From Xiphydria camelus (taxonomy: Eukaryota; Arthropoda; Insecta; Hymenoptera; Xiphydriidae): a stretch of 64,000 nt of DNA. A model generated the notes under the pieces. It was given only the letters and a program-made list of their open reading frames with translations. It was not told where the DNA came from and made no database searches. Positions 37,447 to 47,980 of the stretch are shown here, in pieces. A program made the position numbers and the translations under genes. Position 1 is the stretch's first letter. Each line of letters starts with the position of its first letter. The stretch covers positions 16,685,543 to 16,749,542 of the forward strand of contig OY783197.1 in assembly GCA_963678675.1 (NCBI GenBank). Direction: 5' to 3'.

Positions 37447-37479
37447 TGTTTTTTTGATTGTGATCTATGTATTTCTTAA

Positions 37480-37789
37480 TCCTTTCGATGCTGAATTACT
37501 TCCCAGAAGCGTGACCACCGTGCGGCAGTTTTTCTACCATTGCGTATTTATACGCGTATTTATTTATTATACTTTTTCGTCAGAAAAAGAACATGCTCAT
37601 AGACCCCCCCTAACTTTTCATGGTGGCGGCTTGGCTGTAATTAGCTCGTATATGTCTGTTGCTTTAGCGTATTAGTACGGCAATAGCAGCCTGCCGTTAT
37701 AAATAATTTTCCAGGAGAAACGTATGTACATATACGTCTAGAGCAGTCCTGGACAGAAGCGTATTTATACGTCTGGAGCAGCGAAAGGG
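37480..37789. mobile_element. TTAA-flanked element inserted in transposon gene
   Basis: TTAA at 37476-37479 and 37790-37793. The ends read TCCTTTCGATGCT and, inverted, CCCTTTCGCTGCT. Removal at a single TTAA joins HDTIYTILVEAF to KKYIDHNQ in frame, confirming a target-site duplication. It is 310 bp. Confidence 0.85.
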
Positions 37790-38133
37790 TTAAAGGCTTC
37801 CACGAGTATTGTATATATAGTATCATGGTTACTCGGAGGAGCGTTAATGAATGGCAAAACAATTATACGTGATACCGAGAAAGGACGAGACGCGGTCGCT
37901 TGTTCCATGAAGCCATGCCAGCCGGGCATAATATTTGGAGACTCCTCCTTCCACTTCCCATACAGCCAAACAAAGTCCGCTGGTGACAATTTAATCTTAC
38001 TGTTAATTGGGTGCTCTTCGTTGATTCAGGCTATTTTAATTTGATGAAGTCCTTGTTCAGCTTGCTTTTGAAATGTCTTTAGGGAAGTAGTTCCAAACGT
38101 TTCGAGATTTGTAGCTACCGGAACATTCTTTAA

Positions 38134-38293
38134 CACGTTGACTGTCCCCATAAGAAATTTCTTTCCATCCCATGACGTCCAAAAATGAAATCATCATGCG
38201 TACGGCAATGGCAAATGAATCACACATGTCTCACATGGACGTACAGCGAAGGTTCTGTATGAATCATATGTAATTCATGGGACTGTCAACGTG
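38134..38293. mobile_element. TTAA-flanked MITE (piggyBac-like), copy B
   Basis: The same element as 3528-3683, with CACGTTGACTGTCCC ends and intact TTAA on both sides (38130-38133, 38294-38297). Removal at one TTAA restores the coding sequence GEIPRL-KNVPVATN of the host pseudogene. It is 160 bp. Confidence 0.93.
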
Positions 38294-39331
38294 TTAATCT
38301 CGGAATTTCTCCTTTAGTCACAACTGATGTATTAGGAGTAGCATACATGGTTCCTCCCATAGCGTGGAATGTATTTAAACCGTCGATAGTATTCACGTTC
38401 ATTATGTGAACTACATTATCGAAAACTAGTTGGATGAAAGCATCTGACGTGATATGACTCTGAAGGTGCATAACAGCGGAAGTCTCAAATAACACCACTT
38501 CTTTGTTTGTAGCGCAGAATCCCAATGATGACATAAGATTCAAGAGAACTCTGGAACCATATTGTCTATTCAGTACAGAGGCAAGTCCCACTTGCAATGC
38601 CGAAATAAAGGAACTAGGTTGGACTGCTACTGTTATTGCACGTGCAATCGATGTAATTTTTGGATTCTATTGTTTGAGATCTCCCCTCTTATTTTTTAAA
38701 ATAAAAGAAATTATTGGAATGTCTCGGGGATATCAGCCTCTACGTTGTCGAGAAATTTGTGTGCTGATGGATAACGAAGGTGCTGAAGTTTCCACATCAT
38801 ATACTTGTGATCTAATATCGTGTATAATTATTCGAGCTGCTTCACAGAAAACTCTCTTTCTTTCCTCTTGTAAATTGTTTTCTTTGTTTCGATAAAACGT
38901 ATCACAGCAAGAATCATGTGACCGACAGAACGAAAGCAAATAACTGGAGCTTTTCTTGCATTAGTAGTGATTATGATTTCATCGCTGTATTTCTCTTTGA
39001 ATTTTTGTTTTATTGTAATTTCGCTAGGCAACCCCTCTTCATATGTGTGCGTATATCTCAAAGAAAATTGGCATTATCGTTGATTTTCTTCAATACAATT
39101 AGATACATACTCAATTACTTTACAAATCCCGGGATCAACAGGCCGACCAACAGGTTTCTCGGATTTTGTGTATACTTTGAATTTTCTGTTGCAGGATCGA
39201 TGGTATCTCTCTTGAACTGCCACGAGATCGATGGCATTAGTGAGACGTTGTTTCACTTCTTTTCTCGAATCATCGTTTTTTTCATCAGCTGTAGATGAAA
39301 TAGAAGATATTTATTGAGGAAGCCCAGCGTT

Positions 39332-40309
39332 CCCAGGTAGCACATCAACGTCGAAATGACGTTTTTTGAAGGTCAGTTCTGACGTCAGATGACGAAAAAT
39401 ATGACGTCATTTTAACGTCGCAAAGACGGCTTAATTGCACATCCACACGACGTCAGAAAAATCACGTCATAATGACGTTCTACCGGACGTTGTGATGACG
39501 TAAAAAATAACGGTTCTAAAAGGCTAGGTTTGTATATCTTTTCATCGTGAGCAGTCACCCATCCAACTAGTGTCCGCACTTTTCGCTGCTTAACTTCGTT
39601 GATCGGTCGGTGTCCTCGAGTCCTCATCCGCTGCACGCTCTTGTAGTTAGAAATATTATTACTATTGGTGTTTATATGAAGTTTGATGAATAAATGTATA
39701 TTGCTTTTCCTGTCAATAAGAAAGAGCTTGAATAAATAAGATTTTATAATTGTATTATTCTTTTCTCAACATTTTTCTAAATTTATGATTGTCTTTTGAT
39801 AAATATTCTTGCATAAACGCAAATTGATATTAATATCAATTTGCGTTTATGCAAGATATAAATAATAAATAAATATAAATAAATAAATAAATAATTATAT
39901 GAATATTTATTCATCCTACATTAATTGATTGTCTTTCATTTACTTTAACAATCTGTGCTTTTTAATAAACAGTATAGTTTATAACTTGCTCAACATACTC
40001 TGGAGACTCGAAATGAAATAATTTATTGATTTAATAATTGAACAAATTATAATTTTTGTCCATTTATTCACAAATAAATTTTCAAGTCCCTATACCTATA
40101 TGCAGGAGATCAACATTTTTCTAAGTCTCGTTCGTCATTAAAAATGACAGAAAAGTTCCGTCAAAAAGACGTTGAATTTTGACGTCCGAGGTATGTCGTA
40201 AATATGACGTCTCTGTGACGTTAATATTACGACAATTGACGTCTGAAACCCTATACTGACCAAAAAATGACGTCTGAGACGTTATTCTAACGTTAGTGTG
40301 CTACCTGGG
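39332..40309. mobile_element. Non-autonomous TIR element, CCCAGGTAGCAC ends, rich in TGACGT motifs
   Basis: CCCAGGTAGCACA at the left and CCCAGGTAGCACACTAACGT inverted at the right. Many TGACGT or ACGTCA motifs lie within 220 bp of the left end and 170 bp of the right end. A perfect 18+18 palindrome (ATAAACGCAAATTGATAT and its inverse) is at 39815-39850. No protein. It interrupts the nuclease pseudogene after DLVSEVV. Confidence 0.85.
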
Positions 40310-40599
40310 TTACTACTTCACTCACTAAATCACGTTTATTCGCGAGTTTTTTCTGCTCTCGTTCAGCGTATTCCGAAGAAGCATCACTGTCACAGAAGAA
40401 ACACTTGCTTTTGAAATCAAAAGCTGGGGTTCTCGTCGCACGACTTGTACTTGGATTTTCTCGTAAGTTCTGTGCTGCTGGAATTCTTTTCTCCTGGTTA
40501 TATCTGTGGTACTAAGGCAGAACCCAGTATGTCAACAAAATTGATTTTTCAGGAGGTTTTACCATTATATTCTTCATTGCTGACTGTACATATTGACAT

Positions 40600-40990
40600 T
40601 AGAAACAAAAAATAGCTTTTCCTCACTCATGCCCATTTTGAGGCCTTTTCCAGCCTATTTTTAGACCGTAAGATGGCGTTTTTCCCGTGTGACACCGACC
40701 GGGAGTCCGCAGGCTGTCAAAAGATTGCTTCGTCCGAAGTGGGTCCTTTTTCCAAACTGATAAACGCAACGTGAAATGAGCCTTGTATACTTCTGTTTGT
40801 TTTGTTTTGAGAAATGGGCATTCGTGAGGAAAAATAGTATATGTCATTCACAGCTGAAATCCTCGGATTTTTAAGACTGTGTTTAGGTCGTAGCACGAGG
40901 CATGGTGAGGGCAGCCTCATACCCTCACCATGCCTCGTGTTACGACCTAATTAAACACAGTCTGAAAAAACCTCGGATTACCGCCTAATG
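40600..40990. mobile_element. Palindromic insertion with strong hairpin
   Basis: Two nested inverted pairs. CCTCACTCATGCCCATTTT (40621) pairs with the region near 40811-40832. The inner pair is about 38 bp at 40874-40911 against 40922-40963, containing CACGAGGCATGGTGAGGG, with a 10-nt loop. It lies between the N-terminal and second segments of the nuclease pseudogene and is probably a small foldback element. Confidence 0.6.
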
Positions 40991-41827
40991 ATATAAGATA
41001 CTATTTTTTTGACATATCGGGCTTTGCCTTAGAGTACCACAGATATACTTTTCTACATAAATCGTACACTGTGATTTGTCACAAATTAATTAATCGTTCA
41101 TATTTCTTGTCTCCGTGTTTAACACTCGAGTCAATACATGTTTCTATTCCACGACTTACAACCACTACTGTATTACCATCCGTTAAATCTTTTTCACATA
41201 TAAAACATAACTTATTTATGTCCATTTTCTTGAAATACACAACTCCACGGTCAACTCAATACCGCAGAAACTAGTCGAAACACGCTGCCCCCTACTACCG
41301 TTACGGTTGGGACATTTGTAAAATGAAGGCCCTTTATCCTTCCACCGCCCTACCCCTCTAATCAAACTCTAAATCCTAAGTTCCTTCAACATACCTGGCA
41401 GGTTAGAAACATGAATTTGGTAATGGAAAAATGTAGCGGAGGTATCTTGTTAAAACCATATAATAAAATATTTAACATAGAGCGTCGGACATTGCAGTGC
41501 TACCATGACTATTCGCATCTCGGGGCTGTATCTCGTAAACTATAGTTCGTACGTCAAAAAGTGTAGACTTTTTTTGTAGAAAATTTATGACGGAGCAAAA
41601 TTGACAATAGCTATTTTTATTTTAAAATGGATATTTTTCGAGTCATTCATAAAAAACCTAAAAAGCGTCCATTTCAATTGTTTAAACAATCGGTTGCGGG
41701 ACGAGTTCGAGTATTATTTTTTGGCTTACGAATATTGACCCCTTAAAGAACTGATTAAGACAATAAAACCTTTTGCAGCCATTTTTTTCATAATTTTTAT
41801 GTTTTTTATGGTCTGACGCCTGGACTA

Positions 41828-44800
41828 TTAGGTGTCAATGGGAACGAATTTCACGTACACCGGATTTAACGGCCTGAGCACCAGGTCCGGCAAGAAACGG
41901 ATGTCGCTGATCCGCTGCATCGGTTCAAGACGAAAGCTGTGAAGGATACTGGCGGCCAAAGTCTTGAGCTCGAGCATCGCGAATCGCTGACCTGAAATGT
42001 TAGGATAAGCAATGTAAGTAGCGAGTAAACACTTTTTCCAATATCATCGAATAACTGATATATTGGGTTGACTCATAAGTAATGGCGTTTTTTTTAAATT
42101 TAAAAGTGCGCGTAGAAAAAAAACGTTTTAGGTTAATATTATGTCATTTGAAAAAGTAATTTATACTCTACACAAGATAGTGTGGTCGGTTTTTTCATTT
42201 TATTTAATTTTTGTTAATTTTCAGATCATTAAAGTGTTATGTCAAGTGGATAAAAATGTACATTTTCGTCCAGTTTTTTGCTGCCCTAATGGGCATGTAC
42301 CACCTTCTCTATAAACATTGCAAATCTTGCGAGCAGCTTCGATGGCTTTAACAACTCGATTAAACTCTATTGAAAGAAAATGTCGAAAATTCTCATTTCT
42401 GTCCTCCTGACGTTCCACTTTAATATGATGTGAAGATTAACAAAAATGAAATCAAATGAAAAAGCCAAATACACTACCCGGTAGAGCATAAATTAGTCTT
42501 TCAAATGAGATGTAACATTATGCCAAGATTTTTTTTCTATGCGCACTTAACTTGAAAAAAAAACGCCATTACTTATGATACAACCCAATATTTACATTGC
42601 AAGTAAATGATATGTATTAGTAAATGTTGATTGCAGGTAAGGAAGTATCGTATATCGTTTGATAAAGCACAGGTCAAGTTGATATTGAGTTATAGATAAA
42701 ATCTAGAGTAATTTAAAGCGCGAAAAAGAAGAGATTTTATGAAGACCAAGCGTATCATTCATTACCGATGCAGTTGCGCGATCCACCGCTGAATGGTATG
42801 TAGGCGAAAGGATGACGACTTTGAACTCTATCTGGTAAAAATCTATCAGGGTCGTAGACATCGGGATCAGACCAGAAGTTCGGGTCCCTGTGGACGTCGA
42901 ATATATGCAAGTGAAGCATCGTGTCGGCTGGCAATACGTAATTTTCTGAAAAGATTCGACGATTATTATCCGAATCGATGTAACGCACCACATGAAGGAT
43001 AACTTCTTTTTCGCGTGTAATCGTATAATGCCTTTCGTTCGATACAATTATAAGTAAAATGGAAGCGCTCTTGCAACGCGATATATGGAAAATTCTACGC
43101 GTAACAATTACGTGAAATGAAACTATCTGTACAGCAACTGTGATGCATGCTATGTATGTACGATGGTGATTTATGCAAATGGTGTTATCTTACTCAATTG
43201 CAAGTCCTCCTTGATATGGCGAGATATAAACGGTACTGGGGGAAACAAACGGAGAGATTCTTTAATGCAGCGGTCAAGATAATGCAGATTTCGAACTGCA
43301 GCCATGGTCAACTTCCCGTTGTTTTCCAATAATAGAGAATTGACTTCGGCTCTCGCTCGGTTCTAAATGATGCAAGCAATAGGTCACGCGTTACAGTTGA
43401 ACTTGTGTTGATTTATGTCTGTGACATTAATAACAACCGTTAACTTGTCTCATTTCGTCTTGAATTTAAATACGATCATTATTACTATTCATCGATGATT
43501 CGAGCTTATTCATATTTTTTACCATTAGTGTACACGCAGCTATATCGTTAAGCTATGATAAACTAATCGTAATGTTACATAGATACCCTATTAAGAGAGC
43601 CATTTTCTTTAAAATCACCTGAATTTCCTGGTGTTCCGCAAGGACCAATAAAGCAAAACACAATCCCATTGCCGTGGTATCGTGACCCTGTGTTAAATAA
43701 AACAATTAAGGAACATTAAAGAACTCCTCGATGCGTCGAGTAATCGACTTAGTTTTTGAAGAGTTTTTCGACCATTGCCAAATCGGATTGTGCATTTGTA
43801 TTTGGACCTCGTAATTCGAGGAAGTCCTTTTTTAATTACTCAGGATCGGCCTTAACCATTACTAAATCCTACGAACCTCGAACATGAATGTATCCACTTC
43901 TTCCCTCATATCCTCGTCGTCTATTAGTCGCCCAACTTTCCATGCAGCTATGAGAAGATCTAACATTGCCAGCCTTTTTTTTCCTATTAATTACATGAAT
44001 AAAAATTGATAACCTTTCCTTCATTATTTTATCTTATCACGTAAACCTTTCATGCAATGCGAATTAATATAGAGATAAAATACGATGAAGAGAGAAGAAT
44101 TCATCCGATTATTTCTTTAAATTTCAAATCTACAAAACTTACCTGATGTTTTGCCTTCCTCCGGTAAAATAAAAGAACTCTTGCTCTGCTGAAGGAAATT
44201 CTCCAAGTACTGATATCCGGTTTGCTCGTGATAATTCTTACGCTCTTCGATGATCTTCAATTGAAATTACCGTATTATATTAGGAATAAGAAATGTTTCA
44301 CAGGTTTCGGAGAAACTATTTCTGTTGAAACTAATGGAGTAAATACCACAACGATATAACTATCAAGCAATAGAATTTCTTTGAACTTTCTATTTATGGT
44401 GTTACTTCGAATCGATTGAAACAGTTACAATACCACTTTTCATTTCACAAACCGCCTCGTTTTATTTCGCGCGTCAAATCTGCGCACGCATCTATACATA
44501 CGATATATGTATGTATAAGTGATCCGGCGAAAAAAATATATGATCGTAAAATTTGTTTGTTTTCTATCTCATTAATTCATATAAGAAGATAGATAAGACT
44601 AACTAAAACTAATTAAAATGATACTTTGCCTCTCTTTGTTCTTGTCAGTTATAAGAAAATATAGACAGATTCTTACGGTACCTACGTAAAAAATCGAGCA
44701 ATGCGTATAAACGTACGTGAGCGGAAAAGCCGTGAAGTGTTTTGACAATTTGTTTTTGTCGCCGGCCTACTAGCGTCAGATTGAACATCCAATCGTAGAA

Positions 44801-46099
44801 CAGCCACGGTCTCCGGAATCTGCACGGTCACGTTGATTACAATCGAAAACAAAAATCATTTTTTGAACTTGTAAATAATTATAGCTCGCGTAACGACAGC
44901 AATTATTATATATTCTCTTTTATTTAATCGTAATACAGCTGTAACCTGTAGACAACGCTGTCAACGAAATCATGAATTGCGGATCTGTAATCGCTTTCAG
45001 CCTTACTTTTCATCTGATTTAATTGAGTCCCCATCGCCGTTTCTAGAAACAAAAAATGACAACTTTTTTCCAGAATAATACATTTTACCAGTCGTACACT
45101 GCAGTTATTACGAAAACCATTGATATTCATAGCATGTACCTTTGAATTACAACGGTAACTAGTCTTTTTGATAATATCCTTCGATACTTTAGTCAGATTA
45201 TGTGTCAGTTATTTACCGCATATTGAGTTCAATGTGAATTTCGTTAACAATGGTACGAGTTCCTTCACCGATTCCTTGCCTTCGGATTTCAACGTTTCGA
45301 CAAGCAGCTCTCCCTGTTCCACGAACACGTCCGTAAATCGTTCGAGAACGTCGAAGTGAAACGCTGGCGTCAGAATCTTCCGCCTCTTTTGCCACTTGCT
45401 CCCTAAAATCGAGATAGATCTCGTATCTTGTTTTTGTGCAAGATATTCCGTATCTTCGTTATCTTCGATTAGGTACTACGTATATTCATCTATTTTTACA
45501 TCTTACCAGTGCTAGTCAGGAGTCCGGACCTCATCCACGGATGAAGAAACTTGTATAATACACCTTTTGTTATATGTTTCGTGCTGCTTAACACTCTCTA
45601 GAAAACATGACATCAATTCAGTTTTTCGTTGCAAGTGTCGGATGCGATTTCAATATACGTATAAATACGTAAGCATTATTGTGATATGGATCGTTTTTGC
45701 AGATAAGTTCAAAGGATGAAGCTGGGAATAAAAGACAATTTGATATTCCTACCTCAAAGTCGTCTGGATGTTGTATATTGATCGCTGGCCACGTTAAGAA
45801 CCAGATCCTGTAAATTGGATAGTATTTCGTGCTCATGTCGCGTACGAGGGGCCACACTTTCTCTGAAATCAATCAGATTTACTCAGATATACCGTATATG
45901 CATTTTGTTCTATAAGTTCGAAAACATTTTTACCTGCTGGAACGATAAACATCATCACATTTCCAACAAATGGCCAAGCGTAAGGTCCAGGTATCTTATT
46001 TATGAGTTCTCCTTTCTTTCCACCACGAATGAAATAGTGTAGAAAAGAAAGCATCAGGATCAAAATAAGTATCAGCACCGATATCACGTTGAATAACAT
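41828..46099 (-). CDS. Cytochrome P450, CYP4 family (complete, 12 exons)
   Basis: Heme-thiolate monooxygenase, expected in the ER membrane, using NADPH-P450 reductase electrons to hydroxylate a lipophilic substrate (CYP4s often act on fatty acids or hydrocarbons; the substrate here is unknown). Exons: 46099-45934, 45862-45753, 45597-45507, 45402-45217, 45042-44946, 44819-44717, 44254-44143, 43983-43877, 43687-43619, 43362-43194, 42945-42766, 41991-41828. All junctions have GT-AG and compatible phases, totalling 1554 nt (517 aa, usual for CYP4). Visible marks: hydrophobic N-terminal anchor, then a Pro-rich PGPYAWP; C-helix WQKRR; the CYP4 signature [14 protein letters not shown] across exons 8/9; K-helix KESLR; DPDRF; and heme loop [10 protein letters not shown] with Cys ligand. 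No stop or frameshift found. Intron 11 carries a mariner relic. Sub-family not determined. Confidence 0.95.
42063..42588 (-). mobile_element. mariner deletion derivative in P450 intron 11
   Basis: The inverted ends TTGGGTTG(A/T)MTCATAAGTAATGGCG are flanked by TA. On the minus strand near 42404-42300 the residue string [20 protein letters not shown], then [10 protein letters not shown], matches the N-terminus of a mariner transposase. The catalytic part is missing, and the 526-bp element is shorter than half of a full mariner. Confidence 0.85.
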
Positions 46100-46473
46100 T
46101 TTCGTTGCCTGTTAAACTGTGGAACTGATTTTTGAATATATTTCCGTTTTTACACGCTGAAACGGAGTTCCCGAAATAGATGGCTGCGGATATTGGCTAA
46201 CGTGATACGACTGTCAGAGAAAACTATACTGATTCGAGAATCTAATAAAATTTGCTAATAATTACTTTGATGAGCTTTTTCATCGTATTAAGAATTAATC
46301 GAACTTGCACTTGAGAATGTCGAAATAAAAAGCTTAGGATCACTTGAGCAGAAAAATTCAGCGCTTCATCAGAAATGCTATCCCGACGACTCGCAAATGA
46401 TTACTGAGTTTAAAAACGCGCGCAGTCACTACTACTTTCCACAGCTCTTCATTTTATCAGCCGAACGCTATTC
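46100..46473. promoter_or_regulatory. 5' flank of the P450 gene
   Basis: The 374 bp between the P450 start codon and the first transposon end must hold its proximal promoter or 5' UTR. No TATA box in an obvious position and no known xenobiotic-response site could be identified by eye. Confidence 0.3.
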
Positions 46474-46689
46474 TGCCGTGCCGAGCTAAAGTGCAGTATC
46501 TCCAATAGGACAGCATAGGAGATACAGTAAAGCCCGTTTTTGTGCGGTCCTTTTTTATGTGATTTGTTTTGTGCGATTTTATTTTTATGCGATTTTTTTT
46601 GTGCGATATTTTTTATACGGTATATGAATTCTAACGGCGTTGGCACTACTGTAATGTTTTCTATCAATGCACATACCAAGTGTCCATCT

Positions 46690-47335
46690 TAATACATGCC
46701 AGAAGAGCGGATTGCATATCGGTAGGCGCACCCGATTTACTGTCGTTCCCTGTAATTTGGTGGTGGTCCGGATAGCCAAGACTGGAACCAAATACATAGA
46801 CGTATCAGTCTGAAAAACATCGATTAGCTCAATAGTAGTGAAAGTGAAAGACGTTCTAATGTATGTAGTTTGATACCTGTTTGCATTTTTGTTCGAATAA
46901 TCGTGCTAATAAAAATGAAATCTAATGATTCATTCATGGTTTCGTCCCGTTCTCGCATGAAACACTGAAAGAAAAAGGGAGTGACCCCAAAGATATTTGT
47001 CCTTCATACGCAATCAAAATGACGTTAAAGCAGTCATTTAGAATGTAACTTATCTGATGGCATTTTTTCTGGAATACTGACGTCTCCTTTTCTGCTCTTT
47101 ATGTACGACGTATAAACAATCGAAAAAAATAGCACTGCTTCTATTTATTAGCACGATTATTCGAACAAAAATGCAAACAGGTATCAAACTACATACACAT
47201 ATTAGAGCGTCTTTTACTTTCACTACTATTAAGTTTACCGATGTTTTTCAAAATGATACGTTTATATATTTGGTTCGAGAGTCTTGGCTATCCGGATTAC
47301 CTCCAAATTACAGGGAACGACTTAAGAGGCCGACA
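46690..47335. repeat. Inverted repeat related to the MITE at 21055
   Basis: About 200 bp at each side are inverted copies, including ATTCGAACAAAAATGCAAAC, GGTATCAAACTACAT and CCGGATAGCCAAGACT. The 240-bp spacer is unrelated. The arm sequence CACTACTATTAAG..GATGT..TTCA matches the interior of the 21055-21277 MITE. Confidence 0.75.
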
Positions 47336-47910
47336 CACCCCGTCTGGAAACGCCCGAAAAGTTGTCGCGGCTGTAAAGCGATAATTCCAACATGGTGCAT
47401 AAGAACCTTTTGTACTTTTCGCCACCACACTTAAAAAACATAAATCTAGGGCCCTATAGAAAAAAATAAATAAATTTCTTTGTTGTAATCCATCGGCGAC
47501 CTCACAAATATACCTATATTTTGCAAGTTGTAAACGCGGAAACAATCAAAGTATTGAAATGAATTCTTCTATGGGACCCTAAAATAAACCTTGTACAAGG
47601 TACTACCACCTTTTGCACGAAAGATTTCTGAAAGCCCATTGCAGGAAACCTTTATTTCAAACCTATTACTCGTCTACTTTTATCAGCCGAGTAATGCTTC
47701 CATCTAGCGTCTTCACTACGTACGGACTGCGGGGTTGTCAGATTTGTCTCCGCCACGAATAGCAGAATATCGTCGGTCTTATCACGTAAGGGCGTATCTC
47801 ACAAGGGGACCCCGGCAGATGTCAAATCGATTTTGTCTTGAAAACTTCTTGGAATAGCGTCGCGCGCGTGTTCCAAGTGTCTTCGGGATTGGCGTGCATA
47901 ATTTTACCAA

Positions 47911-47980
47911 TGCTTCGATAGCGCAACGGTTAAGTTGCCGGGCTGGGAGTCTCGATGTCGCGGGTTCAAGTCTTGTCGGG
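47911..47980 (+). ncRNA. tRNA-like module, SINE-type pol III promoter
   Basis: A-box-like TAGCGCAACGGTTAAG and B-box-like GGTTCAAGTC are 35 nt apart. A loop CTGGGAG has T33 and anticodon-position GGG, but the acceptor arm does not pair and the other stems are imperfect. So this is a degenerate tRNA-derived sequence and not a functional tRNA gene. Confidence 0.55.

Larger units (their letters stand above)
32593..41225 (-). pseudogene. Long transposon protein: Cys zinc-finger N-terminus, XPG/FEN-like nuclease, Cys-rich tail
   Basis: Segments in order: MDINKLCFICEKDLTDGN with a CRK.Y motif (41225-41010); CFFCDSDASSEYAEREQKKL (40440-40310); LVAVQERYHRSCNRKF (39220); IHDIRSQVYD (38800); FGSRVLL-like and NVNTIDGLNTFHAMGG (38545-38345); GWHGFMEQ and HDTIYTILVEAF (37925-37794); SIGGITRGRGKTDS with HDPFPE and GDESINCHK (35690-35390); VVDGGYLLHRVLRQQNETIE (35060), IIVFHGYPDD and SQEKFLNN (34945-34790); LPPTRDATRLHALRVYHQIQ (34505); then Cys-rich CRKVGLHCSVICLNCQGKSC and a basic end (AAKRRKI) at 32593. 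VVDGG, the FHGYPDD region and the downstream acidic cluster fit an XPG/FEN nuclease fold. It is interrupted by at least six insertions plus stops and frameshifts, so it is dead. A second, shorter copy is at 22796-23782. Confidence 0.75.
32127..41795 (-). mobile_element. Large TIR-bounded element (about 9.7 kb with nested insertions) encoding the nuclease/Cys-rich protein
   Basis: The segment 32127-32390 matches the reverse complement of about 41505-41795, including GCAAAAGGTTTTATTG-like, AACCGATTGTTT and TTTACGAGATAC blocks, by eye at about 70 percent. One long broken gene, 41225-32593 on the minus strand, fills the space between. Removing the nested elements at 32944-34360, 35765-37441, 37480-37789, 38134-38293, 39332-40309 and about 40600-40990 leaves roughly 4.7 kb. 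The right end lies within about 40 bp of the stop codon of the P450 gene. Confidence 0.7.
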
